A DNA stretch of 18,502 nucleotides from JAAYCU01 sp964642815 (GTDB lineage Bacteria > Planctomycetota > Phycisphaerae > UBA1845 > PWPN01): contig CAZXSA010000085.1 of NCBI GenBank assembly GCA_964642815.1, forward strand, positions 1 through 18,502. The letters run 5' to 3'. Each line of letters opens with the position of its first letter. The stretch's first letter is position 1. Under the pieces are notes generated by a model that worked only from the letters and a program-made list of their open reading frames with translations, did not search any database and was not told where the DNA came from. Positions 9,801-15,712 of this stretch are shown here, one piece after another. A program made the position numbers and the translations under genes.

Positions 9801-10350
9801 CCGGGTCCAGCCGATCGTCGATCAGATGATCAACATACGCCTGATAGAGCCGGGTCAGATCGCCGACCCAGGCGGCGGCCAACGGATTGCTTTCGCCGAT
9901 CCGTTCGGCCAGCTCGACCAAAGCCGGCGGATCGACCGCTTCGTGGATCAGTTCCTCGATGGTGTTTGCGATTTGCCGCACCAACCCCGGCTTATCGGCC
10001 ACCCGTGCCAGAATGGTCAGGTTGGATTTCTCGTTGCGGATCAGTCGCCGCACGACCATCAGCCGCCCCAATAGCCCGATGGTCTGGTCCGCCGCTCGCG
10101 GATCGATCCCGCTCTCGGCGAAAATCCGGTAGGCCAACCGCTGAAAACTCAATACTTCGCAACGGGTAAAGCCGGCCAAATCCGGCGTTTCGATCAACGC
10201 CCGCTCCATCTGGAAGCTGGCCTGCTCCGGGACCAGCAGCAACAACCTGGGTCCGCGGGCGGCGTCCTCCCGCAGCCGCGCCCGGATCGCCTCCAGACAA
10301 CGCCACGTCTTGCCGCTCCCCGCCCGCCCAATAATAAAACGCACCGACAT
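6850..10350 (-). CDS. addB: AddB: helicase-like, Fe-S nuclease subunit of AddAB
   Basis: This 1166-residue protein matches AddB of the heterodimeric AddAB (RexAB) helicase-nuclease. It opens with the typical SVRFIIGRAGSGKT, a Walker A at residues 8-15. The helicase core of AddB is thought to scan DNA for Chi rather than to act as a motor. The C-terminal RecB-like nuclease shows GVIDRVDV, VIDYKLA and GLSVQLVAYLLAL. The four cysteines of the AddB iron-sulfur staple are all present: C807 in FAACPFAHF, then C1121-x2-C1124-x5-C1130 in PCGFCALRAVC. The ATG at 10350 has only a weak GGGG-type site upstream. It is the first gene of the minus-strand operon, so the promoter should lie in 10351-10500. 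The only oddity is the downstream comEC partner. Confidence 0.95.
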   Translation of the reverse strand: MSVRFIIGRAGSGKTWRCLEAIRARLREDAARGPRLLLLVPEQASFQMERALIETPDLAGFTRCEVLSFQRLAYRIFAESGIDPRAADQTIGLLGRLMVVRRLIRNEKSNLTILARVADKPGLVRQIANTIEELIHEAVDPPALVELAERIGESNPLAAAWVGDLTRLYQAYVDHLIDDRLDPAQYLQLATDRLDQCSWLSDAEVWVDGFAGFTRQEYHLLTELARRARSMEVTLLLDPTAAAVKAETIPWLSYSLFARTERTLVRLGHDLKAAGVDVLEPILLKNPTPPRFQAPALVALENNLFRTRTAESGPISRETIRALDFPDRRTEVAAAVAEIERLTRRVDPPMRYRDIAVIVRDLAEYHDLIAAALRGKGIPCFLDRREPTTHHPLVELVRSLLTLAADDCRAEAVRLSLKTGLLNLNVREADLLENYVLACGIVGRAAWKEEWTSARYFPDKARDEEQQGYQQKVLREVNRIRRRWLAQVESWLDWAAAHPEAAGSEWAEVFYACLEQIRTGEQLAQWAEHDEGDGRGHEADMHRQIWLDFVELLDEFVKALGTEPLSINEFRETLEAALAEFNLGLAPPTLDQVLVGSIERSRHPPVRAVLLLGFDERHFPLHTAEDPLLGDVERELLAKAGREIGPARRQQLLNERMLAYIALTRASERVWISWPRADGQGKPLRPSPYLQDVLRALPNLTVEKIADPWAERSLDWIARINELGGRLAAEFRRRGEREQDTEPGKRALFNAVYERIRTEPSWGHTLRRCFGGLAYRNEARLDAGIIGRAVRSPLGTSVSRLERFAACPFAHFAEYLLKLKPRVEPSLEPIDLGKICHAVLEKFVDTLARERRSLAELGEDEINERVDQISGEMLPELAGDMLLTEARNAYLYDWSRFHLHRSLRRQREAAGLGRYRPMRVELPFGMSAGAAAVTLTTPKGRRVLLRGVIDRVDVAELADELLGVVIDYKLARERKMDWTKAYHGLSVQLVAYLLALQQVGQSLTGRPIRPVAALFLPLIEPFATVPHPSETKTPTKWRGVIDVSKVDTLDGTVSGPGTASAFISAAITQKGGNAANSDLLNNDEFAVLLRHVGRRMGELTDAVLDGDISVRPYRLNRAMPCGFCALRAVCRYEIETQPPRLLEGMGSKTQVLQQMTREAEDAGSGE

Positions 10351-10636
10351 GCTCAGGCCCCGAAAAATAAAAACGTATCATACGCTTTTCATCATTTATT
10401 GAAAATGACCAACCGGTGATAATCCGCACTCGACGAGATCGACGTGATCGACGAAAATACAACCCCCGGCTCATGAGGGATTCGGGGACGGGTGGCCCAC
10501 GTTTTTAGACGTGGGGGCGCGATGATCGATGGAGACCATCTGTTGCCGGGCGATCATCGTGATCCCGTCTCACGACAAGGTGGGCCGCCCCGTCCAGAAC
10601 TCCGGCGGCCGAAAACGGTATCCAAGAGGTGATGCG
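10351..10636. promoter_or_regulatory. Divergent control region, addB <-> sugar isomerase
   Basis: This 286-base gap separates the starts of addB (minus) and the isomerase gene (plus), so it should hold both promoters. The addB side (about 10360-10410) is AT-rich and includes the small palindrome CGTATCATACG. Three imperfect tandem copies of a 9-mer (CGACGAGAT, CGACGTGAT, CGACGAAAA) lie at 10431-10457 and could be an operator. Toward the isomerase gene are a hairpin at 10496-10515 (CCCACGT / ACGTGGG) and a nested stem at 10520-10559. I could not assign -35/-10 boxes with confidence. Confidence 0.5.
10496..10515. repeat. Perfect 7-bp hairpin CCCACGT-TTTTAG-ACGTGGG
   Basis: The arms 10496-10502 and 10509-10515 are exact reverse complements around a 6-base loop. 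It lies in GGGTGGCCCACG..., which shares the GGGTGGC word with the repeats near 16953 and 17839. It may therefore be a degenerate member of the same dispersed palindrome class rather than a terminator, as no T-run follows. Confidence 0.6.
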
Positions 10637-11449
10637 ATGAAAAAAAGCGTGAACGGTTGGACCTTCGCCCCCGAGATGCCCCTGGCCGAGGTCGTGAAAG
10701 TTGTCCAGCAAGCCGGTTTCCAGGCTTTCGAGCCGACCATCGGCGAGGAAGGCGAGCTGACCGTCACGACGGACGAAAGCGCCGTTCGCCGGCTCGGCGA
10801 GCGGATTCGGGCCGCCGGTCTGGAGGTAGCCTCCCTGGCGACGGGGCTGTATTGGAAATACTCGCTTACCTCACCCGATAAAACACAGCGCGAGCAGGCT
10901 CGGCAGGTGACCATCGCTTGCCTGGACCGGGCCAAATGGCTCGGTACCGACGCTCTGCTGGTGGTGCCGGGATTGGTCGCCCACTTCGAGGATAACAAAC
11001 TGCGCATCGGATACGCCGACGCCTTGCGTCTGTCCTATGAGGCCCTGCGCGACCTGGCCGGCGAGGCGGAGAAACGCGGCGTCATGATCGCCATCGAAAA
11101 TGTCTGGAATGCCTTCCTGGTCTCGCCCGTCGAGACGCGGGAGCTGATCGACAAGATCAACTCGCCCTGGGTGGCCGCCTATCTCGATGTCGGTAACGTC
11201 TTGCGCTACGGAGTTTCCCAGGATTGGGTGGACACTCTCGGTCGCCGCATCCGTCGGATTCATCTGAAAGACTATAACCTCAGTGTCGGCGGGTTGAAGG
11301 GTTTCTGCCAGCTTTGCGACGGAGACGTGGAATGGCCGGCGGTGATGGCCGCCTTGCGCCAGGTCGGGTACGATGGCCCGCTGACTTACGAGGGCCCCGG
11401 CGACCCGGCGGATATCTCCCGCCGTATCGACCGGATCATGGCGATGTAA
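10637..11449 (+). CDS. TIM-barrel sugar-phosphate isomerase/epimerase (AP endonuclease 2 fold)
   Basis: This 270-residue protein belongs to the xylose-isomerase-like/AP-endonuclease-2 TIM-barrel family, close in style to L-ribulose/L-xylulose-5-phosphate 3-epimerases and hexulose-phosphate isomerases. The four expected metal ligands are visible at strand ends: E154 in IAIENVWN, D184 in YLDVGN, H209 in RIHLKD and E252 in LTYEGP. The phrase IENVWNAFLVSPVE is typical of the epimerase branch. The ATG at 10637 was chosen because AAGAGGTGA lies about 6 bases upstream and the protein then begins MKKSVNGWTF, as in relatives; the same frame is open back to 10529, but that part has no family features. 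No sugar kinase or transporter is adjacent, so the substrate cannot be named. pyrC follows 71 bases later and may be co-transcribed. Confidence 0.85.
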   Translation: MKKSVNGWTFAPEMPLAEVVKVVQQAGFQAFEPTIGEEGELTVTTDESAVRRLGERIRAAGLEVASLATGLYWKYSLTSPDKTQREQARQVTIACLDRAKWLGTDALLVVPGLVAHFEDNKLRIGYADALRLSYEALRDLAGEAEKRGVMIAIENVWNAFLVSPVETRELIDKINSPWVAAYLDVGNVLRYGVSQDWVDTLGRRIRRIHLKDYNLSVGGLKGFCQLCDGDVEWPAVMAALRQVGYDGPLTYEGPGDPADISRRIDRIMAM

Positions 11450-11452
11450 AGG

Positions 11453-11482
11453 CCGGTCCCGACATTCTGGGATGTCGGCCGG
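11453..11482. repeat. Hairpin between isomerase gene and pyrC
   Basis: CCGACAT (11459-11465) and ATGTCGG (11472-11478) pair around a 6-base loop. The flanking CCGG words (11453-11456, 11479-11482) extend the stem across a 2-base bulge. No T-run follows, so it does not look like a simple terminator. It may be an mRNA processing or stability element, or a leader structure for pyrC. Confidence 0.55.
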
Positions 11483-11520
11483 ATGGGATGGTACAACCCT
11501 GACGGAATGTGGAAGAAACA

Positions 11521-12825
11521 ATGGCCGACGAAAAAATCTTGATTACAGGCGGGCGAATCATCGACCCGGCCAACGGCGTGGACCGCACCGGCGATCTGCT
11601 GCTGGCCGACGGCAAGGTGGTTCGACTGGATACGCAAATCGCCGATTCCGGGGCTCGGGTGATCGAGGCCAAGGGGCTGATTGTCTGCCCCGGTTTGATT
11701 GATATTCACGTACACTTTCGCGAGCCGGGCGACGAGAACGAGGAGACCATCGCTACCGGCAGCGCCGCCGCCGTCGCCGGCGGGTTCACCAGCGTCGCCT
11801 GCATGCCCAACACCAACCCCGCCTTGGACGACGAGGCCTCCATCGAGTTCGTCTATCGCCACGCCGCCCGGGCCAATCTCTGCAACGTCTACCCCGTCGG
11901 TGCGGTAACCAAGGGACGCCAGGGCAAAGAGTTGGCCGAGATGGGCCAGATGGACCGCGCCGGGGCCGTGGGGTTTTCCGACGATGGTAACGGCATTGCC
12001 TCTACCGGCGTGATGTATCGCGCCCTGCAGTATGTACGCATGTTCGACAAGCCGATCATTCAGCACGCCGAGGATCCGGATGTCACCGGCGGCGGAGTCA
12101 TGAACGGCGGACAAACGGCCTTGCGACTGGGGCTGCCCGGCATTAACCCCATCGGCGAGGAACTCATGATCCAGCGAGACCTGACCCTCGTCAAGGAAAC
12201 CGGTGCCCGCTACCACGTGTGCCATATTTCCACCGCCGCCGCCGTTGAGCTTGTTCGTCAGGCCAAGGCCGCCCGGATGCCCGTCACCGCCGAAGTCACG
12301 CCGCACCATCTGCTGTTGACCGACGAAAATTGCGCGACGTTCGACGCGAATTTCAAGATGAACCCACCGCTTCGTACCCAGGCCGACGTGGAGGCCTGTC
12401 TCGAAGGGCTGGCCGAGGGCATCATCGACTGTCTGGCCACCGACCATGCACCACACGGCGTGCAGGAAAAGGAGTTGGAATTTCTCAACGCGCCCTTTGG
12501 GATCATCGGGTTGGAAAGCGCCTTGCCGCTGTATATCAAGGCACTGCTGACCACCGGCCTGCTGGATTGGCCGAACCTGATTGATCGGATGGCCGTCCGT
12601 CCCGCTCAAGTTCTGCGGCTGAACAAGGGAATCTTGTCCATCGGGGCCGATGCCGATGTCACCGTAATCGATCCGGACCTTGAATGGACCATCGACGCCC
12701 GCGCGTTCAAGTCCAAGAGCCGCAACTGCCCCTTCGACGGCTGGAAAGTTCGCGGCCGGGCGGTGGCCACCATTGTCGGGGGACAGATCAAATATCAGCT
12801 CGAACCGGCGGCCTCGGAGTCGTAG
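11521..12825 (+). CDS. pyrC: Dihydroorotase, class I (pyrimidine biosynthesis)
   Basis: This 434-residue enzyme interconverts N-carbamoyl-L-aspartate and dihydroorotate, step three of de novo UMP synthesis in the cytoplasm. Class I (long) dihydroorotase features are present: the metal pair H63-x-H65 in DIHVHFREPGDENEET, the GGFTSVACMPNTNP strand, FSDDG (152-156) with the bridging Asp, HAED (182-185), VCHIST (H235), EVTPHH, and the catalytic Asp in TDHAPH (D308). All expected ligands are intact. The ATG at 11521 is preferred because GGAAGAA precedes it by a few bases; an in-frame GTG at 11509 is possible. pyrB, which often precedes class I pyrC, is not in the window; the upstream gene is an unrelated isomerase. 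The Rieske gene begins 59 bases after the stop. Confidence 0.95.
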   Translation: MADEKILITGGRIIDPANGVDRTGDLLLADGKVVRLDTQIADSGARVIEAKGLIVCPGLIDIHVHFREPGDENEETIATGSAAAVAGGFTSVACMPNTNPALDDEASIEFVYRHAARANLCNVYPVGAVTKGRQGKELAEMGQMDRAGAVGFSDDGNGIASTGVMYRALQYVRMFDKPIIQHAEDPDVTGGGVMNGGQTALRLGLPGINPIGEELMIQRDLTLVKETGARYHVCHISTAAAVELVRQAKAARMPVTAEVTPHHLLLTDENCATFDANFKMNPPLRTQADVEACLEGLAEGIIDCLATDHAPHGVQEKELEFLNAPFGIIGLESALPLYIKALLTTGLLDWPNLIDRMAVRPAQVLRLNKGILSIGADADVTVIDPDLEWTIDARAFKSKSRNCPFDGWKVRGRAVATIVGGQIKYQLEPAASES

Positions 12826-12884
12826 TGCCCGCATCATCTTTGTCGCTGAGAATAGTCCACCCGACCGCGAGTACACGAACAACG

Positions 12885-13214
12885 ATGTCCAATTTTCGTT
12901 TTGCCATCGAGACCAAGAAAGTTCCACCCGGCCATGCGGTCTCCGTCGAGCTGGACGGGTACTGGTATACCATCTCCAACGATGGGGGTACGTTTTACGC
13001 CACCGATGAGGCCTGCCCTCACGAGGGCGGACACCTCGGCGGCGGGGAGGTTCGCGACGGCTGCCTGATCTGCCCCGTCCATTGCTGGCCTTGGAACCTC
13101 CAAACCGGCCTTTCCGATACCCACATGCCTTGGCTCCGGCTCAAACGCTACCGTTGCGAGGTCCGTGAGAATAGAATTTACGTGGATATCTCCAGCCACA
13201 TACCATTGGAATAA
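12885..13214 (+). CDS. Small Rieske [2Fe-2S] ferredoxin
   Basis: This 109-residue protein is a stand-alone Rieske domain, like the NirD-type and dioxygenase-type ferredoxins. The cluster ligands are C44-x-H46 in EACPHEGG and C63-x2-H66 in LICPVHCW, followed by the usual PWNLQTG. There is no signal peptide or membrane anchor, so it is a cytoplasmic electron carrier. The ATG at 12885 gives a protein starting MSNFRFAIETKKVPPGH, typical of the family; the frame is open back to 12684 but that part overlaps pyrC and looks unlike protein. No clear ribosome-binding site is seen. It sits 59 bases after pyrC, possibly as a distal operon member. The partner enzyme is unknown: no oxygenase or nitrite reductase is adjacent. 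Confidence 0.9.
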   Translation: MSNFRFAIETKKVPPGHAVSVELDGYWYTISNDGGTFYATDEACPHEGGHLGGGEVRDGCLICPVHCWPWNLQTGLSDTHMPWLRLKRYRCEVRENRIYVDISSHIPLE

Positions 13215-13714
13215 AAAAATTCCGCCACCGAGCAATTCTTATTCAGTACCGTGGGAATCTAACCGACATAATAAAGGTCGGTTGGGGGGTAAATCCCCTA
13301 GTTGGTAAAAAACAGCCGATGGGAAAAGCGGGGCCAGCTATTTTATCGGACCTGCCCAGTGGGTTCGGCTAAGCCCACATACCATTGTTTATATGTAAGT
13401 TGAAAGGGGGATAGCCTCGAATCGGGGGTTTTAGGGGAAAAGCCTCTGTGGAGGGGAAAGAAGCTTTTTTATCACTTCGCGCACTGCACCATCCTACGGC
13501 CTGTGTAAACTTCAAGCATGAAAATATAATTTTCGATGAAACATCGCTGGTCGAAATTCATCTAAATAGACAGAGGCTGTTTTTGGCGGTTTTCAGACTG
13601 ACCGGACATGACCAAATTTTCGGTTATAAGGAATTGCCTGTAAGAAATAGGCCGGCATATGTAGAATAAGGTTGAGTATCCCCGATGTTGTTTAGGATCG
13701 CGTGAGGATAAACC
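13215..13714. other. 500-base AT-richer gap with hairpins; possible ncRNA or element remnant
   Basis: No convincing gene is present: the best plus-strand frame (13448-13669, 73 codons) resembles no family and has atypical composition. Local structures are a 9-bp stem (one wobble pair) at 13259-13285 (arms AACCGAC/GTCGGTT), CCGAT/ATCGG at 13316-13320 and 13345-13349, a 6-bp stem at 13359-13378 (GTGGG/CCCAC), and a weak AAAAG/CTTTT stem at 13438-13468 ending in six T. A 13-base direct repeat joins the end of the Rieske gene to 13375-13387. The last 70 bases should hold the promoter of the next gene. Confidence 0.5.
13634..13663 (+). promoter_or_regulatory. Possible sigma-70-like promoter for the membrane-protein gene
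   Basis: TTGCCT (13634-13639) and TATGTA (13658-13663) are separated by 18 bases, about 50 bases before the ATG at 13715. The match to consensus is partial and there is no independent support; it is listed only because the position fits. Confidence 0.25.
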
Positions 13715-15535
13715 ATGACCCTATTGGAAAAATCTTCGCGGCAGGCCCAGAAGCGGCTGTGGCTGAACCGTTGGTTATCGGCCTTGGGTTGGTCCCTGAC
13801 CGGGGCGGCCGGGGTGTTTTTTGTCCTCGTCATTTTGCAGCGGATACTGCTGTCCACCATGGAAGCCGGGCTATTCTTTGGGATAGCGGCGATAGCCCTG
13901 ACTGTTTTGGCTTTGATCAGCTCGATTGTTTGGTCGCTGTGGACGCGGGAAAGCCTGCCCGCCGCCGCCGCTTGCCTGGATAAGGCCGCCCGGCTGAAAG
14001 AGCGGCTCAGCAGCGCGTTGCATTGTCGGACGATCGATGATCCTTTCGCGCAAGCGGTGGTCGCCGATGCCGAGCAGGTCAGCAAAAAAGTGGTGGTGCC
14101 TCTATATCTGCCGATCCGAGCTCCGCGCTCGGCGAATTATGCGGGCCTGAGCCTCGTATTGGCGTTGCTGGTTTTATGGTTGTTTCCGACTGTCGATCTG
14201 GCCGGCAAGAACGAAGAGGCGCTCCAGAAAAAAGATATGGCCGACCAGGTGGCGCGGGTCAAGGCCGATATTCAGCCGCGCGTCCAGCAGCAGATGAACA
14301 AACTGGCCGAGCAGAACCCCACGTTAAAAAAGGACATCGATGACTTGGAGGCGATGCGGGAAGCCCCGCTGCAGACGCCGTTCGATGTTCGTCGCGAGGA
14401 AATGAAAAAGCTCGAAAGCCTCAAGGAAAAATGGGAGTCACGGCGGGACAGCAGCGAACTAGCCAAGGTGCAGGAATTCAAGAACATGGCCCGCCGCCTG
14501 GCCGCCACCCGGCAGCAAAGCAAGACCCCGGTCGGCGATCTGAACAAGGCGTTATCCGAGGGCGATCTCAAGGCCGCTCAGGCGGCGATCGAAACCCTGA
14601 AAGAGGAATTGGCCAAGGCCGCCAAGACCCCGGAGGAAAAACAGAAAGCCGAGGAGATGCAACAACAGCTCGAGGCCGTGGCCAAAAAACTCGAACAGAT
14701 GGCCAAGGATGACAAAAAAGTCCAGGACGCCATGGCCAAGGCCGGCTTGAGCAAGGAAGACATCGCCAAGGCTTTGGAGAACATCAAGAAGGGCGATAAG
14801 GAAGCCCTCAAACAACAATTGAAAGACAAAGGTCTCTCGGAGAGCCAGGCCCAGGAGCTTGCCCAGTTGGCCGACAAACGTTGCGGGGCGTGTGACCTGG
14901 CCAACAAACTGGGCATGAGCCTTGGTCAGGCGGCCGCCGCGATGGGGCAGGGCGCCGACCAGGCCGGCAACAAGGCCCTCGATGGCCTGACCGCCGCCGG
15001 CGAACAACTTTCGCAACTCGAGGCGATGGAACAGGAACTCAACCAGTTGGCCCAGGGCCTGTCCGAACTCGACGCGATGAAGAATAACCTCGGCCAAGGC
15101 TGTTCCCAGTGCAACGGTACGGGCATGTGCAACGGCCAGCCGTGCGGGATGTGCAACGGGTCGGGCATGTGTAACGGACAAGGCCAGGGCGGAAAAGGAA
15201 TGGGGATGGGTGGCCTCGGGCGCGGACAGGGCAATATTGCCCCGAAAGAGGCCACCAACGTCGGACTTAAATACGAACGCACCCCGGTGCATACCGGCCC
15301 GGGCCGGATTATTTCCCAACAGTGGGTGGACGGTGAGCAGTTCAAGAGCGAACCGACCGGCGAATTTGTCGAGGCCAATATCGCCGCCCAGCGCGCCACC
15401 GCCGATGCGATCGAGCGGGAACAGATCCCCCGGCAATATCACGGACCGTTGCGCGAGTATTTCAAACATTCGGCCGAGGGCCTGCCGGTCGACCAGACGC
15501 CGTCAGCCAATCCAGGCACCGAAGCCTCCAAATAG
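13715..15535 (+). CDS. Membrane/coiled-coil protein with DnaJ-like CxxCxGxG motifs, function unknown
   Basis: I do not recognise a named family for this 606-residue protein. Three hydrophobic helices lie near residues 24-45, 50-70 and 142-158. Between the last two is a soluble stretch with LDKAARLKERLSSAL. A long charged, Lys/Glu/Gln-rich coiled coil follows (about 165-385), then CGAC (C390, C393), an Ala/Gly/Gln-rich stretch, and a cysteine cluster at 463-486 containing two CxxCxGxG units (CSQCNGTG, CGMCNGSG) with MCNGQ spacers. A Gly/Met-rich linker leads to a C-terminal segment ending ...IPRQYHGPLREYFKH. The overall plan resembles large planctomycete membrane proteins found near MoxR/von Willebrand clusters, and loosely DUF4175-type proteins; that is inference. 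The start has GAGGA 6 bases upstream. Zinc or redox binding by the cysteines is likely but unproven. No operon partner is obvious. Confidence 0.8.
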   Translation: MTLLEKSSRQAQKRLWLNRWLSALGWSLTGAAGVFFVLVILQRILLSTMEAGLFFGIAAIALTVLALISSIVWSLWTRESLPAAAACLDKAARLKERLSSALHCRTIDDPFAQAVVADAEQVSKKVVVPLYLPIRAPRSANYAGLSLVLALLVLWLFPTVDLAGKNEEALQKKDMADQVARVKADIQPRVQQQMNKLAEQNPTLKKDIDDLEAMREAPLQTPFDVRREEMKKLESLKEKWESRRDSSELAKVQEFKNMARRLAATRQQSKTPVGDLNKALSEGDLKAAQAAIETLKEELAKAAKTPEEKQKAEEMQQQLEAVAKKLEQMAKDDKKVQDAMAKAGLSKEDIAKALENIKKGDKEALKQQLKDKGLSESQAQELAQLADKRCGACDLANKLGMSLGQAAAAMGQGADQAGNKALDGLTAAGEQLSQLEAMEQELNQLAQGLSELDAMKNNLGQGCSQCNGTGMCNGQPCGMCNGSGMCNGQGQGGKGMGMGGLGRGQGNIAPKEATNVGLKYERTPVHTGPGRIISQQWVDGEQFKSEPTGEFVEANIAAQRATADAIEREQIPRQYHGPLREYFKHSAEGLPVDQTPSANPGTEASK

Positions 15536-15609
15536 CTCCACGATCGCCTCGGTACCGCCGTTCGGTGTGGGCGCTATGTACCTGAAAGTTGGATGGCGCG
15601 TCATGGTGT

Positions 15610-15632
15610 GGCACTGGCGTCTCGCCAGTGCC
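15610..15632. repeat. Perfect 10-bp palindrome with TCT loop
   Basis: GGCACTGGCG (15610-15619) and CGCCAGTGCC (15623-15632) are exact reverse complements around TCT. It lies in the gap before the substrate-binding lipoprotein gene. From memory, GTGGCACTGGCGTCTCGCCA-type palindromes are scattered through planctomycete genomes, so it is probably a dispersed REP-like element rather than a gene-specific operator. Confidence 0.7.
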
Positions 15633-15712
15633 GTTATCCTCTATCATGGATGCGGGGTAAACATTGGCCTGAGAAAGATCGTCGGGATTTTTATTTTCGG
15701 GAGCCATTCGAA

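Noticed and set aside
12684..12884. 67-codon upstream extension of the Rieske gene
   Set aside because: It overlaps pyrC out of frame and is not protein-like; the family start matches ATG 12885.
11386..12927. 513-codon minus-strand open frame antisense to pyrC
   Set aside because: It covers a certain dihydroorotase gene on the other strand, has no recognisable domain, and is explained by high-GC third-position bias.
13359..13378. T-arm-like hairpin GTGGGTTCGG...CCCAC
   Set aside because: The loop is 10 bases rather than 7, and no acceptor, D or anticodon arms can be built around it, so it is not a tRNA.
13448..13669. 73-codon frame in the gap before the membrane-protein gene
   Set aside because: No family resemblance, no ribosome-binding site seen, and composition unlike neighbouring genes. 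Kept only as part of the gap description.
14552..15469. 305-codon minus-strand frame rich in Leu/Phe/Gly, opposite the coiled-coil gene
   Set aside because: Antisense of Lys/Glu/Gln-rich codons naturally gives Leu/Phe-rich peptides. The plus frame has a ribosome-binding site and coherent domains.
15593..15712. 40-codon N-terminal extension of the binding lipoprotein
   Set aside because: It runs through a perfect palindrome and would bury the lipoprotein signal; ATG 15713 has a ribosome-binding site and gives a proper signal peptide.
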